Shown here piece after piece: positions 38,545 through 47,840 of a stretch of DNA of 64,000 nucleotides. Source of the DNA: UBA2377 sp964429385. Its GTDB lineage: Bacteria > Verrucomicrobiota > Verrucomicrobiia > Opitutales > Opitutaceae. The stretch's first letter is position 1. Each line of letters starts with the position of its first letter. The notes under the pieces were generated by a model. That model was not told the origin of the DNA. It saw only the letters and a program-made list of their open reading frames with translations, and made no database searches. Both the position numbers and the translations under genes were made by a program. Location of the stretch: NCBI GenBank assembly GCA_964429385.1, contig CAYSBR010000011.1:1-64000 (forward strand), given 5' to 3'.

Positions 38545-39755
38545 GATGGTGATGAGGTAGGGATAACGAATTTTAGCGCGGTCAATAATCCTGCGCTGGC
38601 GACCTCGTAGTTGAAAGCGGCGGCGTGCCGCGCGGCCGCTTGTCCCATATCGGCGAGGTTTTCGCGCGGTAGGGTAAGGGCCTCGTGGAGGACGGTGGCG
38701 AGGGCGGTTTCGTCGCCGGCAGGGAATACCCAGCCACGAGCGAGAAGCGAGGAGCGGGGCGCGGGGAGACTGACACCGCCTGCTCCAAGCTCCTGGCTCC
38801 CCGTTTCAAGCAGGTCGGGATGGCCGCCGACGTGATCGCTGACGATGACTGGCCGGCCAACGTGCATCGCTTCGTTGACGGCGAGGCCCCATGTCTCGTG
38901 GCGGCCTTCGGAAGGCAGTACGAACACGTCGCCAAGCAGATAGCGTGCAGGCATGGCTGACTGGTTGGCGAAGGGTAAAAAGTGGATGTTGTCTCGGTGG
39001 GCGGCGCGGGTGCGGAGCGCAGGAAGCAACTCGCCGTCACCGGAGAAGACGAGATGTGCGTCGGGCACGGCGGCACGGATGAAGGCTGCGAGCAGGAGAT
39101 CGGGCCGCTTTTTTTGGATCAGTTTTCCGGCAAACAGCACCACCGCGGCGTTAGCGGAAATGCCAAGTGATTGGCGGAGTTGCTTGGCCGCTTCCAGACG
39201 TTCGGGCGTCACGGAGAAATGGGCGGCGTCAACGCAATGGGGTACGTTGAACAATTTGATTTCAGTCACGCCGTAATGACGGAAGTAAGCGGCATTGGCC
39301 TTGCCCACGGGAAGGAATGCGGCGCAACGCGAATAGATGAAGCGCAACAGGAGACGTTTGAGGCCTCTTGGTCGAGGCGCTCCGAGCAGATGAGAATCGC
39401 CACGGAAGATGAGGGGCGCGGGCGGGCGGAGCAGGAGTCCCAGGTGGGTGCGGTAGGCGTAGCCGAAGAGCAGGATCGCTGACGGAGCCCATGCCCGCAG
39501 CCGGCGGCGCAGCGAGGGATTGTTCAGTCCCCGGAAATGATGCGTGCCCGGATCCCGCGCGACATTGGGCACGAACTCGTGCGCGTAACCACTGAGCAAA
39601 TCCACATCCCACTTGATGGCCTGACCGAATTGCCGGTCATGGCGCTCGGTCACGCCAAAATCCCACAGATAGAACACCCTCAGCTCCAGCCCGGCGGTCG
39701 CGGCCAGGTGCCGGAACCAGGGGCTGTAATATTGCGTGGGATGCGAAAGCACCAC
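38517..39755 (-). CDS. GT4 glycosyltransferase with repeat-derived insert
   Basis: A GT-B glycosyltransferase whose conserved part begins AVVLSHPTQYYSPWFRHLAA and includes FAGKLIQKKRPDLLLAAF and SEGRHETWGLAVNEAMHVGRPVIVSDHVGGHPDLL. The start is uncertain. GTG at 39755 gives about 412 residues. GTG at 39908 would add 51 low-complexity Pro/Ser residues encoded by the repeat copy 5 arm. An in-frame Ser/Leu/Gly-rich insert (SQELGAGGVSLPAPRSSLLA) sits between LLETG and RGWVFPAGDE, where relatives run straight on. It is encoded by a miniature GGAGC/GCTCC palindrome. Confidence 0.85.
   Translation of the reverse strand: MVLSHPTQYYSPWFRHLAATAGLELRVFYLWDFGVTERHDRQFGQAIKWDVDLLSGYAHEFVPNVARDPGTHHFRGLNNPSLRRRLRAWAPSAILLFGYAYRTHLGLLLRPPAPLIFRGDSHLLGAPRPRGLKRLLLRFIYSRCAAFLPVGKANAAYFRHYGVTEIKLFNVPHCVDAAHFSVTPERLEAAKQLRQSLGISANAAVVLFAGKLIQKKRPDLLLAAFIRAAVPDAHLVFSGDGELLPALRTRAAHRDNIHFLPFANQSAMPARYLLGDVFVLPSEGRHETWGLAVNEAMHVGRPVIVSDHVGGHPDLLETGSQELGAGGVSLPAPRSSLLARGWVFPAGDETALATVLHEALTLPRENLADMGQAAARHAAAFNYEVASAGLLTALKFVIPTSSPSCMATSPNV
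38738..38802. repeat. Miniature GGAGC/GCTCC palindrome inside a glycosyltransferase gene
   Basis: On the plus strand, a purine arm (GAAGCGAGGAGCGGGGCGCG region, 38738-38768) is followed after a short loop by a complementary-type arm (TGCTCCAAGCTCCTGGCTCC, 38781-38800). The words and their order match the outer arms of the ten intergenic repeats, but the inner core is absent. The reading frame stays open through it. Confidence 0.7.
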
Positions 39756-39762
39756 GGCGAGT

Positions 39763-40165
39763 CGGGAGGGAGGAGGAGCGGGGAGCGAGGAGCTGGGAGC
39801 AGCGGGCACGGAGAGTGGAGGGGAGGAGGGAGGAGCAGGGGGGCTGGGAGCGGGGAGGAGCGAGAGACTAGAGGCTAGGAGCGAGGAAGCGGGTGGGTGG
39901 TGCTCCACGCTCCTTGCTCCCTGCTACAAAAGGGTGGGCCGTGCGCTCCGCGCGCGGCGGGGAGCGGCAGTCGGATTCAGCGATGAGATGATTGGCCACA
40001 AAAAGGCACGAGAAGGCACCAAAAGGTCGATGGGGGAAGGTTCATGTTTTGCGCTTCTTTGTGCCTTTTCGTGGCCCAAATAATTGGGCCGGCAGTCCTG
40101 TAGTCAGTTGTCCCGTAGTTCCGGCTCCCGGCTTGCGCCTCAGCTCCGCGCTCCTTGCCCTTCTC
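39763..40165 (+). repeat. Dispersed nested-palindrome repeat, copy 5 (longest arms)
   Basis: The left arm is an extended array of GGAGC/GGAGG words (39763-39895), followed by CTCCACGCTCCTTGCTCC and ACAAAAGGGTGGGCC. The core has GTGCGCTCCGCGCGCGGCGG, GTCGGATTCAGCG and an inner stem GGCCACAAAAAGGCACG / GTGCCTTTTCGTGGCC. The right side has GGGCCGGCAGTCCTGTAG, TCCCGTAGTTCCGGCTCCCG and GCTCC words up to two bases before the next stop codon at 40167. Confidence 0.93.
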
Positions 40166-40166
40166 T

Positions 40167-41573
40167 TCAGTTGAAGAGCCGTTTGAGGACATAGGGTACG
40201 CCGAGTACGCAGATGGCTGCCTGATAAAAAGAGGAAACCCAGCTGCTCAGGGGCATTTCCACCTGAATGGACCAGGCGATGAGGAGGATCATGATCAGGC
40301 CGCCGCTGGAGAGCAGGGGACTGTGGCGGGTCCAGATGGCGACCACTTTGTTGGCCCAGCCGATGAACACGCCGAGCAGAGCGACGCCCCAGTAGGCGAA
40401 GTTGGCGTAGGCCTCGGCCAGCACCCCAAAGGCGATGGACGTGGTCTCTGCCGAGGCTTCATCCAAGATCAGAAAATGGATGGAGAGCCGTTGGGTGGTG
40501 ATGGAACCCGGGGGCTTGTCAGGCCAGAGGATGCGTGGAACGAGCGAGGCCGCGACATAACCGTAGGTTTCGCCGGCCATGAAGGGCAGGCCGCGATCGG
40601 TGGACTCCACGACGAGGCAGAGAATGTGCAGGAGGGAGGTGCGCTCCAGCAGTTCGCGGCGTTCGACCCGGTCATCCTCGCCCTGAAAGGGTTTCAATCC
40701 GTGTTCAACCCATTCGAGATAAAACCCCGGCAGATCGGTGAGGGTGCGTTCCGGCGCGCCGATGGCCCAATAGTAGTCGCGCATGGGTGACTTGCCGTTG
40801 TGCAGCACGGTGAGAATCAGAAAGATGACCCCCAACGCCACCACCGGGATACGTCGGCCGGCGGAAATGTAGGCGAGGAAAAAAATCAGAACAGAGGCGG
40901 TGGCGGAAATGAGGTAGAGATTGGACATCTGCAGGAGGGCTGTGCAGATGAGCGCCGCGCCCACGTTGAGACGGCTGCCCTTGGCCAGCTCCCCGGCGCC
41001 CCACTTGCGCCCGAGCAGGAAGGTGCACGAGGTGGCGATGCCGAAGAAAACCGCGCGCAGGATGCTGTTGATCTCTCCGGGCAGCCAGTCGGTGAAAAAA
41101 CTGACACAGGTGTAGCCCGCGCTGAGCCACAGGCCGATGGGAAGCCAGCGGCTGATGTCGTAGGTGAAGAGGGGGCTGTTCCAGAAAGGCGTCTGCCGAG
41201 GCAGCGGGCGGGTGCGGTAAAAAGCGAGCAGGGCGCTGACCTGAAACAACAGCACGGCGACCATCGCGCGGAAGATCGTCCGGTCACTGTAGAGGACGAC
41301 CGCCTCGTGCTCCGTGAGCAGTTGAAGCGCGTAGAAGGGCACAAAGGTGAGCATGAACACCTCGAAAGCGGGCAGCGGGTAGGGCTGGGTGCGCAGCCAG
41401 CGCAGGGCCGGCCAGATCGAGAGCGCCATGCAGACCAGCGCGAGGACGAGTTGCTCAACCGGACGATCCCAACCCCGATACACCGCATAGCCCAGCAGCC
41501 CGAGCGTACCGATGAGCGCGGTCTTGTAGAGTTGGTGGGGCTCGCTGGCCGATCTGGATGTAACAGTGCTCAT
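40167..41573 (-). CDS. Polytopic membrane protein, probable O-antigen polymerase (Wzy-like)
   Basis: A 468-residue protein with about twelve hydrophobic segments (for example TALIGTLGLLGYAVY and TASVLIFFLAYISAG). A long hydrophilic stretch runs about 265-370, with RDYYWAIG, GLPFMAGETYGYVAASLVPRILWPDKPPG and AETTSIAFGVLAEAYANFGYWG-like sequence. GxxxxFLxxxxPRxlWPdKP is typical of Wzy/EpsK-type polymerase-like proteins. It is translationally coupled (ATGA) to the upstream glycosyltransferase. The function is inferred from topology and context. Confidence 0.8.
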   Translation of the reverse strand: MSTVTSRSASEPHQLYKTALIGTLGLLGYAVYRGWDRPVEQLVLALVCMALSIWPALRWLRTQPYPLPAFEVFMLTFVPFYALQLLTEHEAVVLYSDRTIFRAMVAVLLFQVSALLAFYRTRPLPRQTPFWNSPLFTYDISRWLPIGLWLSAGYTCVSFFTDWLPGEINSILRAVFFGIATSCTFLLGRKWGAGELAKGSRLNVGAALICTALLQMSNLYLISATASVLIFFLAYISAGRRIPVVALGVIFLILTVLHNGKSPMRDYYWAIGAPERTLTDLPGFYLEWVEHGLKPFQGEDDRVERRELLERTSLLHILCLVVESTDRGLPFMAGETYGYVAASLVPRILWPDKPPGSITTQRLSIHFLILDEASAETTSIAFGVLAEAYANFAYWGVALLGVFIGWANKVVAIWTRHSPLLSSGGLIMILLIAWSIQVEMPLSSWVSSFYQAAICVLGVPYVLKRLFN

Positions 41574-42859
41574 GCGGCGGGAGGCAGCAATTGCTGGAGA
41601 AAGCGGCTCAACTCAAGGCTGCGGGTCCGGGCTGCGTAACGGGCATTAAACGTGTCCACACGCCGGGTGGTGCGCCACGCGCAAGCCGGGTCTATGACGG
41701 ATTCCACGAAAGCCTGCAACGTGTCGGGGGCCGGCTTGCCCGGATCCATCACCGGCCCGAGCCCGAGTTCGCGGCTCGCCTCCGCGGCGAGCGAGTCCGG
41801 TCCGGCGATGAGCAGCGTGGGACGTTCCGCGAGAAAGCTTCCGGCCAGCTTGGATGGCGTGTAACCGGCGGCGGCGGTGGTAAGGACGAGCAATCCATCG
41901 GCGGCGCGCAGGGTGGCCTGCGCCTCTGTCCAGGAGATACGTGCGGTCTGTTCCTCGATCAAATCGCGCACGCCCTCCTTTTCCGCGATAGGCTGCACGG
42001 AGGGCGAAGCCTGTCCGGCGGGCGCGTAGCTGGTGCCGAGAAAATGAAGTCGTAAGCGGGCGGTGAGTTCAGGGTGGCTGCGGCGCAGCGCCGCCAAGCT
42101 TTGGCACAGCGCTTCCACCGCCGGTCGCATGATATCCCCGATGACACCAACGCTGACGAGATGGATGCGGTCCGGCTCACGCACAAATGCCGGTGGCGCC
42201 GCGCGCACCGCGCGCTCAAAATCGGCGGCATCCACTCCAAAAGGAATCACCGTCTGGGGTTTGTCTGAAAACCAGGGATAGCGCGCGGTGAGAGCGGACA
42301 AATACGCTTGGGAAACGCTCACAAAACCGGCGCAGGGCCGGAATACCCGCGGCTCAAGCCTGGAGGCCAAGGCATGGGCAATCCGGTATTTCCAGCCGCC
42401 GGGTGGGCGCGGGGCACCAGGGCGCGCATAGTCATCGGTGAGCCAGGGATCCTGAATATCCAGGACATAAGGGACGCCATGACGGCGCTGCCAGTGCGGG
42501 CCGAGCGTGGTCAGCAGATATTGGGTGGTGCTGAACAGGATGAGATCGGGCTGCCATTCCCGGATGAGGCGCGAGCCAGTCCGGCGCAGGGCATTCCAGG
42601 AACGCCAGCCAAGGGTGCGCAGCCCCAGCGGGGCGGTGAGCCGCAACGGCCAGGCCCGGCAACGTTCCACTCTGAGTCCCGCGGGCAACCCGGCAAGCAG
42701 GGCGTCATCCCTGGGGGCGGCCACATCCTGTGGAGCCACCGCCAGCACGCATCCTGTCCAGCCGAGTTCTTCCAGATAAGGGAGCAGTGTCCGCACGCGC
42801 TGCATGTCCGGTGCGTTAACCGGAGGAAAATGCGGGCTGACGATCAGGACGCGAGGCAT
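41570..42859 (-). CDS. GT4-type glycosyltransferase
   Basis: A 429-residue protein starting MPRVLIVSPHFPPVNAPDMQRVRTLLPYLEELGW, the N-terminus of a GT-B group common in exopolysaccharide loci. PYVLDIQDPWLTDDYARP lies in the linker region, and LVSVGVIGDIMRP and GYTPSKLAGSFLAERPTLLIAG form the donor half. The ATG at 42859 is chosen; nineteen more codons upstream would be encoded by the arm of repeat copy 6. It overlaps the Wzy-like gene by ATGA. Confidence 0.87.
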   Translation of the reverse strand: MPRVLIVSPHFPPVNAPDMQRVRTLLPYLEELGWTGCVLAVAPQDVAAPRDDALLAGLPAGLRVERCRAWPLRLTAPLGLRTLGWRSWNALRRTGSRLIREWQPDLILFSTTQYLLTTLGPHWQRRHGVPYVLDIQDPWLTDDYARPGAPRPPGGWKYRIAHALASRLEPRVFRPCAGFVSVSQAYLSALTARYPWFSDKPQTVIPFGVDAADFERAVRAAPPAFVREPDRIHLVSVGVIGDIMRPAVEALCQSLAALRRSHPELTARLRLHFLGTSYAPAGQASPSVQPIAEKEGVRDLIEEQTARISWTEAQATLRAADGLLVLTTAAAGYTPSKLAGSFLAERPTLLIAGPDSLAAEASRELGLGPVMDPGKPAPDTLQAFVESVIDPACAWRTTRRVDTFNARYAARTRSLELSRFLQQLLPPAA

Positions 42860-42862
42860 GGG

Positions 42863-43203
42863 TGGGGAGCTAGGAGCGTGGAGGGAGGAGCGGGGGCGTC
42901 GGAAGGCGGAGTTCAATTACGAACCGATCTTACGGTAACGGAGACGACGGAGCTTGGCTGGGAGATTGGAGCACGGAGCGAGGAAGCGGGTGGGCCGTGC
43001 GCTCCGCGCGCGGCAGGGTGCTGCTGCCGGATTCAGCGATGAAATGATTGGCCACAAAAAGGCACGAAAAGACACCAAAAGGTTGATGAGGGAAGGTTCA
43101 TATTTTTGCGCTTCTTTATGCCTTTTCGTGGCCCAAATAATTGGGCCGGCAGTCCCGTAGTCAGTAGTCCCGTAGTTCCGGCTCCCGGCTTGCGCCCCAG
43201 CTC
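42863..43203 (+). repeat. Dispersed nested-palindrome repeat, copy 6, with TTACGGTAACGG word
   Basis: GGAGC words flank a TTACGGTAACGGAGACGACG word (42930-42949), followed by more GGAGC words. The core has GTGGGCCGTGCGCTCCGCGC, GCTGCTGCCGGATTCAGCG and an inner stem GGCCACAAAAAGGCACG / ATGCCTTTTCGTGGCC. GGGCCGGCAGTCCCGTAG, then CAGTAGTCCCGTAGTTCCGG and GCTCC words follow. It fills the gap exactly from the GT start (42859) to the next stop (43204). Confidence 0.94.
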
Positions 43204-44436
43204 CTAGCGCGCGAGCGCACGGGCCACTGCGGCGAGCAATCGCGCTTCTTCATGCTCCCAGGAAAACTGTTGTTCCGCCGCGGTGCGGGCCGCCTGTTGC
43301 ATGGCGGCGATTTGGTCGGGGTCGGCGATCAGGGCATCCAGCTCCGCCGCCAGCGCCGTCGGATTTTCCAGCTGGATCAACCGGCCGCAGGCCGGGGCGG
43401 CTTGCAGCACCTCCCGTTGACCGCGCGTCCCGGTCGCAAGGGCGGCAAGCCCCGCGTTGAGGTATTGGAATATTTTGTTCGTGATCGTGACATCCCGACT
43501 GATGGGGGTGGATGCCTCCAAGGCCAGACCAAGATCATAGTCCGCCAGCAGGCCGGGCAGTTGATCGGGCGGCACCGGGGCCAGAAAACTCAGATCGGCG
43601 CGGCGCCCGGCCGGCACGAGTGCGCGCAGGTGCTCGCGATAATCCGGCTGCGCATCGCCCAGCAGACAGACCTGACTCGGCTGTCGGGTGAGTCCCCACG
43701 CTGCCAGGAAAGGCTCCAGTCCACGACCGGGCCCAACCGTCTGGGAGAACCAGATGAACCGGGGCGTCGCGGCAGGGCGGCTTCGTTGAGGGCGGGGATC
43801 CGGCTGCAAAGGAAAGGTGTTGCGCACCACGATGGGGCGAGTGCCGCCGTAAGTTTGATGCAGGGCGTCCGCCATGCTTGCGGAGGGCACCGACACATAG
43901 GCGGCTTGTTGCAGCGCAAACTGCTCGGCACGACGCAGCAGCCGGAGCGGACGATGCCGGCGGTCTGCGGGGAGAAGATCCTCCGAGTGCCAGTCTTCCA
44001 GATCCACGGCGACCCGGCGACCGGCGCGTTGCAATGATTGGGCCGCCCAGACCGGGATCTCCGTGTGGGTGATGATGAGGTCGGCCGGCTGCCGCTGAGC
44101 CTGTCGTAGCAGAGCGCCGGCCGCCGGACCGAGACAGCGGGCGCTCTCCATTCCCCACCGGGTCAACAGCCGGCGGGCGATCCAGGTGGCGCTGCGTTGG
44201 ATGAAATAGGCGGCACGGGCCGTGGGCCGGCGGGAGGTGTAGTCGAGGGTGAGACGTTTGAAGGGCAGCCCGCGCATGAGCGCCCGGTCAGTCTGCTCGT
44301 AGTGCGCATGGGTGGAGACGCTCAGCAATGTCACCGCATGTCCCGCGTTACCCAGCGTGGTGGCCTCCTTGAGCACCCGGGGATTCCGGCAAAGGTGCGA
44401 GGCACTGAGGATGAGGACGCGGGCGGGATAATTCAT
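43204..44436 (-). CDS. GT4 glycosyltransferase
   Basis: A 410-residue GT-B protein starting MNYPARVLILSASHLCRNPRVLKEA. HTEIPVWAAQSL and VDLEDWHSEDL are in the N-terminal domain; WFSQTVGPGRGLEPFLAAW and the donor-site SRDVTITNKIFQYLNAGLAALATG are in the C-terminal domain. The latter resembles glycosyltransferases that replace the usual E-x7-E with a TNK-F-YL-AG signature. It stands alone: repeat copy 6 lies downstream and a 178-base unannotated gap upstream (44437-44614). Confidence 0.88.
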   Translation of the reverse strand: MNYPARVLILSASHLCRNPRVLKEATTLGNAGHAVTLLSVSTHAHYEQTDRALMRGLPFKRLTLDYTSRRPTARAAYFIQRSATWIARRLLTRWGMESARCLGPAAGALLRQAQRQPADLIITHTEIPVWAAQSLQRAGRRVAVDLEDWHSEDLLPADRRHRPLRLLRRAEQFALQQAAYVSVPSASMADALHQTYGGTRPIVVRNTFPLQPDPRPQRSRPAATPRFIWFSQTVGPGRGLEPFLAAWGLTRQPSQVCLLGDAQPDYREHLRALVPAGRRADLSFLAPVPPDQLPGLLADYDLGLALEASTPISRDVTITNKIFQYLNAGLAALATGTRGQREVLQAAPACGRLIQLENPTALAAELDALIADPDQIAAMQQAARTAAEQQFSWEHEEARLLAAVARALAR

Positions 44437-44614
44437 GCCTTTTGCAGGGACTGGGGTCCGGATTGGGATTAGGCTCGCTCCCAATCACGTTTCACTTGGC
44501 GGCGAAAACGAGAGATGCGTGGCAGTTTCGGCCCGGCTGAAAACGAACTGAGAAAGGAGAAGGCCGGGATCGGTACGATTGCAAAGGGGCTGCTAGAGTA
44601 GATCAGAACGAAGC

Positions 44615-45811
44615 CTATTGGGATCTCGCTGAAGAGGCTGCCCGCACTACGGCTTGATGGAAATCGTAATGACTCGCTGGGGAAAAATACCTTTGTGCAA
44701 GTAACTGAGCATTAGCCGCGAGTTGCACACGCAAGCAAGAATCGGCTTTCAGACGCAACAATGCCTGTCGCCAATACTGAGGGTTGTCTTGGGTGACAAC
44801 CAAGGCTGAGCCCGGATGGTCCAATCCCCACCGGATGCCAGTTGCATAGGATGGTCCCAGCATCAGGATCGGCAGGCCTAACGTATAATATTCGGAGAGT
44901 TTGGTTGGGAAGTGAGTGCGGTAGAGAGAAGCCCGTTCGTGAGTAAAGGGATAGGGCAAGAGTAAGGCGTCACATGATGCGAGCAACTCTTGCCAAAGTT
45001 CCCGTATTGGGAGGAACCCCCTAAAGTCCAAAGCTGGCGAATGAGGCAGACGATCATGATGGGCAGAATGGACTCTCAAAGTTAGGCCAGCGGCTTCTAT
45101 CTCAGGCAGCAAAGCAGCAACCTGCCGTTCATAGCCGTATTCCAAGGATCCGGCGTAGCCTAATACGAAACGATTTGGGGCTCGCGTGGTCCGACATGAC
45201 TCGGGAGATCCTCGTGGGATATCGGAGGATGGCGCGAAATAGTGCGCTTCGGCATTGCAGTGGAAGATACGTCGGATCCACCGGACCATCTGCCGTGACA
45301 CAGCCACGTTTACCGAGGCTTGGCGATAGATGCGACCAATTCGGGCGAACTGCACTGCGCGGAAGGCTGGCGTCACGCTTTCAAAACTATCGGGCCGATC
45401 CATGGTGATGGTGAGGAAAGGCAAGTTGGCTTGGCGGGCCACGGCGGCAGCAATGGAATAGTATGAAAAACAGTCCATCACGGTGACAATGAGGTCAGGC
45501 CTGAACTCGCGAACGCGCTTTTTGAGCCACCAACGCCTGGGTATCGGGATAAGTCCAACGGAATTGAGCAGATTAATGGTGTGATGAAAGCGCGAGTTGA
45601 TCCAGCGTGTGACAGGAAGGGGATAGGCTTCGTATGTACAGGATAACAGTTCTACGCTGGGGACAGCAGCGGGGCCGATCACAAGCAGCCGATCCGCCGG
45701 ATAGTCTTGCAGCGCGCGCAATAGTTGCTGGCTCCCCGCGTTGGCTCCCTGAGGAATCTCTCGCGTAAGCAGCAGAACCCGGGGTAAGGCACTGGATTCA
45801 AGTTGGCTCAA
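44615..45811 (-). CDS. GT-B glycosyltransferase
   Basis: About 398 residues from a TTG at 45811 that overlaps the upstream stop (TTGA). An alternative start at 45868 would overlap the neighbour by 61 bases. Features are VLLLTREIPQGANAGSQQLLRAL, LIVTVMDCFSYYSIAAAVA, FVLGYAGSLEYGYERQVAAL and a donor site LYRTHFPTKLSEYYTLGLPILMLGPSYATG with the F-PTK-Y--G pattern. It is distinctly lower in GC than the flanking chromosome and the last gene of the low-GC block 44.6-49.7 kb. Confidence 0.82.
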   Translation of the reverse strand: MSQLESSALPRVLLLTREIPQGANAGSQQLLRALQDYPADRLLVIGPAAVPSVELLSCTYEAYPLPVTRWINSRFHHTINLLNSVGLIPIPRRWWLKKRVREFRPDLIVTVMDCFSYYSIAAAVARQANLPFLTITMDRPDSFESVTPAFRAVQFARIGRIYRQASVNVAVSRQMVRWIRRIFHCNAEAHYFAPSSDIPRGSPESCRTTRAPNRFVLGYAGSLEYGYERQVAALLPEIEAAGLTLRVHSAHHDRLPHSPALDFRGFLPIRELWQELLASCDALLLPYPFTHERASLYRTHFPTKLSEYYTLGLPILMLGPSYATGIRWGLDHPGSALVVTQDNPQYWRQALLRLKADSCLRVQLAANAQLLAQRYFSPASHYDFHQAVVRAASSARSQ

Positions 45812-46941
45812 AAGAGGGAAAGGAAGCGGCGTGCGGCCGCAGAGGGACTGTAGTGTTCCAAGGCCCAAGCTCGCCCGCTGGAGGCAATCTGGCCGAGAAG
45901 CTCGGGTTCGTCGTGCAGACGCTCAAGCGCAGGCAAAGGGTTGCTTAAGTCGATACCCACGTAATGCACCCAATTTTCAGGCATGACCGGCAGCGTCACG
46001 CCATAGAGATCCAAATCGAGATGAAAGGCCACGGCCCCTGCGGAGAGTGTTTCCCAGAAACGAAAACTGTCCCATTGGATGATGCGATCAGAGCGAGGAT
46101 CCAAGATGCGGAGTGCTTGGTAGAACATACGCCGCAGCTTTGCTCTGTTGCCTCCCTGTAACAATAATCCCGGGTTATGCCATGGGAGCGGCGGCACGAG
46201 GTCGCCGCAAAAGCAAGACACAGCTTGAGCCGACTTTAGTCGGCCATAATAACTTGGTGAAAAACGTCCTCCCGTTTGTTCCCAAAGCAGGCGCTCGGTG
46301 GGATTGGAAGGAATGACAGTGAGATCATCCTTGGTACGGTCCAGCGGTAGTAGCTGGGCGAGCCCGGGGTGAAAACGCTGTTCCGCAAGATCACGACAAC
46401 CGTGAGGATAAGGGTGTGATGCACCAAAGTTAACGAGGCATGCGCGGCGGCGTTCTGCAAAAGGGAGTCCACCGCTCGTATGATCGATTACGCGGTTGGA
46501 TAGGTTTAGCGTCCATGGCCGGATGTTACCTGGGTGCCATGCGCGGCGATTTAGCTTGGCCCGCAGGATAAGGTCGAATGCTCGGAACTCTGGTCGCCAA
46601 GAGATGGTGTGATGGCCATCAAGAAAATCGAAGAGCGCATTGCGATGCCTCCGATTCGGCTCGAACAGCTCAGGTGGGAGAGGTCTTTCAATGCGTTCAA
46701 AGCTCTGCATTTTTACCCAGCGAAAGTAAGTGCAGGGAAACACCACGATATCGCAGTCGAGTGGGGAGACATCGGGCGTGGCGGTGAATAGCCATTCATC
46801 GCGATCGGGGTAGAGCCGCCAGTAGTTGGAGCGGGAGTAATATGGCACGCCGAGTTCACGCAGGCCTTCGGCGAGCCCGATGATGTCGTCCTGCAGGTTG
46901 TCTGCCTCGGGGCAGCAGTAAAAATAGATGCGTGGGGTCAT
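45808..46941 (-). CDS. Glycosyltransferase-like protein, exostosin/CgeB-like C-terminal half
   Basis: A 377-residue protein starting MTPRIYFYCCPEADNLQDDI. The C-terminal part IIQWDSFRFWETLSAGAVAFHLDLDLYGVTLPVMPENWVHYVGIDL resembles the F/R-x-E-x-l--G--P----- segment of CgeB- or exostosin-like glycosyltransferases. The N-terminal half has no motif I know. It overlaps both neighbours by four bases. Lower GC content than the genome average suggests import. The family is not firmly assigned. Confidence 0.65.
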   Translation of the reverse strand: MTPRIYFYCCPEADNLQDDIIGLAEGLRELGVPYYSRSNYWRLYPDRDEWLFTATPDVSPLDCDIVVFPCTYFRWVKMQSFERIERPLPPELFEPNRRHRNALFDFLDGHHTISWRPEFRAFDLILRAKLNRRAWHPGNIRPWTLNLSNRVIDHTSGGLPFAERRRACLVNFGASHPYPHGCRDLAEQRFHPGLAQLLPLDRTKDDLTVIPSNPTERLLWEQTGGRFSPSYYGRLKSAQAVSCFCGDLVPPLPWHNPGLLLQGGNRAKLRRMFYQALRILDPRSDRIIQWDSFRFWETLSAGAVAFHLDLDLYGVTLPVMPENWVHYVGIDLSNPLPALERLHDEPELLGQIASSGRAWALEHYSPSAAARRFLSLF

Positions 46942-47840
46942 CTCAGCTCGGCGAGTTCCCGGCACGCCTTGGCGATGCCACGCGCGCGTGCCGCTGCGAC
47001 TGCGCGCTCCTCGGCGGGGAGACGCAGTCGAGCCAGCCATTCGCGCCAAGCAGGGCGCCGAAGGGGAAGGTGTCCGTTGCGAATCCATGCGTGAAGTATC
47101 TCTGAATAACCGTGCCCTTCGGCAGCCCGTCGCAAGTATTCACGAGTGCAGCGCCCGGGAGGAATCAAATGATCTAGCTTAAGCTCAGGAAAGACGCCCT
47201 TCTCAAAGCCAATGTCGCATCCTGTGAATGTGATATCGGTATCGCCTCCGTAGGTCAGCTGACGGCCTTGCAGGTCGAGCTTCAACCGACGTGGGTCACT
47301 CCGCACTTGATTGACATAGGCGCTGGCGACTTCTCGGCGGATACACATACCGGCACCCCAAGGCGTGGAATCATGGTGATTTGGGTCGTGGGAAATTTGT
47401 GGCGAAGTGCAGTCACGCTCGGCAAGAAAGCCACGCCAGGCCGGCGGAGGAGGCGTGGCGCCTGGCTGGAAATCGAGACGGATATTGCCGCTCCACGTTC
47501 CCAGCCGAGGGTGAATGCTGGCGAGCCGCAGAGCTTGGGCAAGGTAGTCGGGCGCGAGCACGTTGTCGTCATCCACAAGCACCAGTACTTCACCCTTAGC
47601 GGCCGCGAAGCCCGCCAGCCGCGCTGTGGTCAGGCCCAACCTCGATTCTAAAACCGTATCTACTTGGGGGTGCCAATGAGTATCCGCCGTTAATGACGGG
47701 GTGGAAGCGTTGTCCACTAGCAACAACTCCCACTGGGCAATGGGAAGAGTCTGGAACCGCAATGCGGTCAAAGTTCGCTCTAAGAACTCGGCCCTTGGAT
47801 TGTGCGTCGGAATGATGACGCTGGCTAGCGGCGGTCGCAT
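46938..47840 (-). CDS. GT2 glycosyltransferase
   Basis: A 300-residue GT-A enzyme: ASVIIPTHNPRAEFLERTLTAL at the N-terminus, LLLVDNASTPSL, and the DXD motif VLVLVDDDNVLAPDYL. TPWGAGMCIRREVASAYV and the late GGDTDITFTGCDIG (ED-type catalytic base region) complete the fold. The C-terminus is Arg/Ala-rich. The start overlaps the end of the next gene by sixteen bases. Specificity is unknown. Confidence 0.9.
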   Translation of the reverse strand: MRPPLASVIIPTHNPRAEFLERTLTALRFQTLPIAQWELLLVDNASTPSLTADTHWHPQVDTVLESRLGLTTARLAGFAAAKGEVLVLVDDDNVLAPDYLAQALRLASIHPRLGTWSGNIRLDFQPGATPPPPAWRGFLAERDCTSPQISHDPNHHDSTPWGAGMCIRREVASAYVNQVRSDPRRLKLDLQGRQLTYGGDTDITFTGCDIGFEKGVFPELKLDHLIPPGRCTREYLRRAAEGHGYSEILHAWIRNGHLPLRRPAWREWLARLRLPAEERAVAAARARGIAKACRELAELR

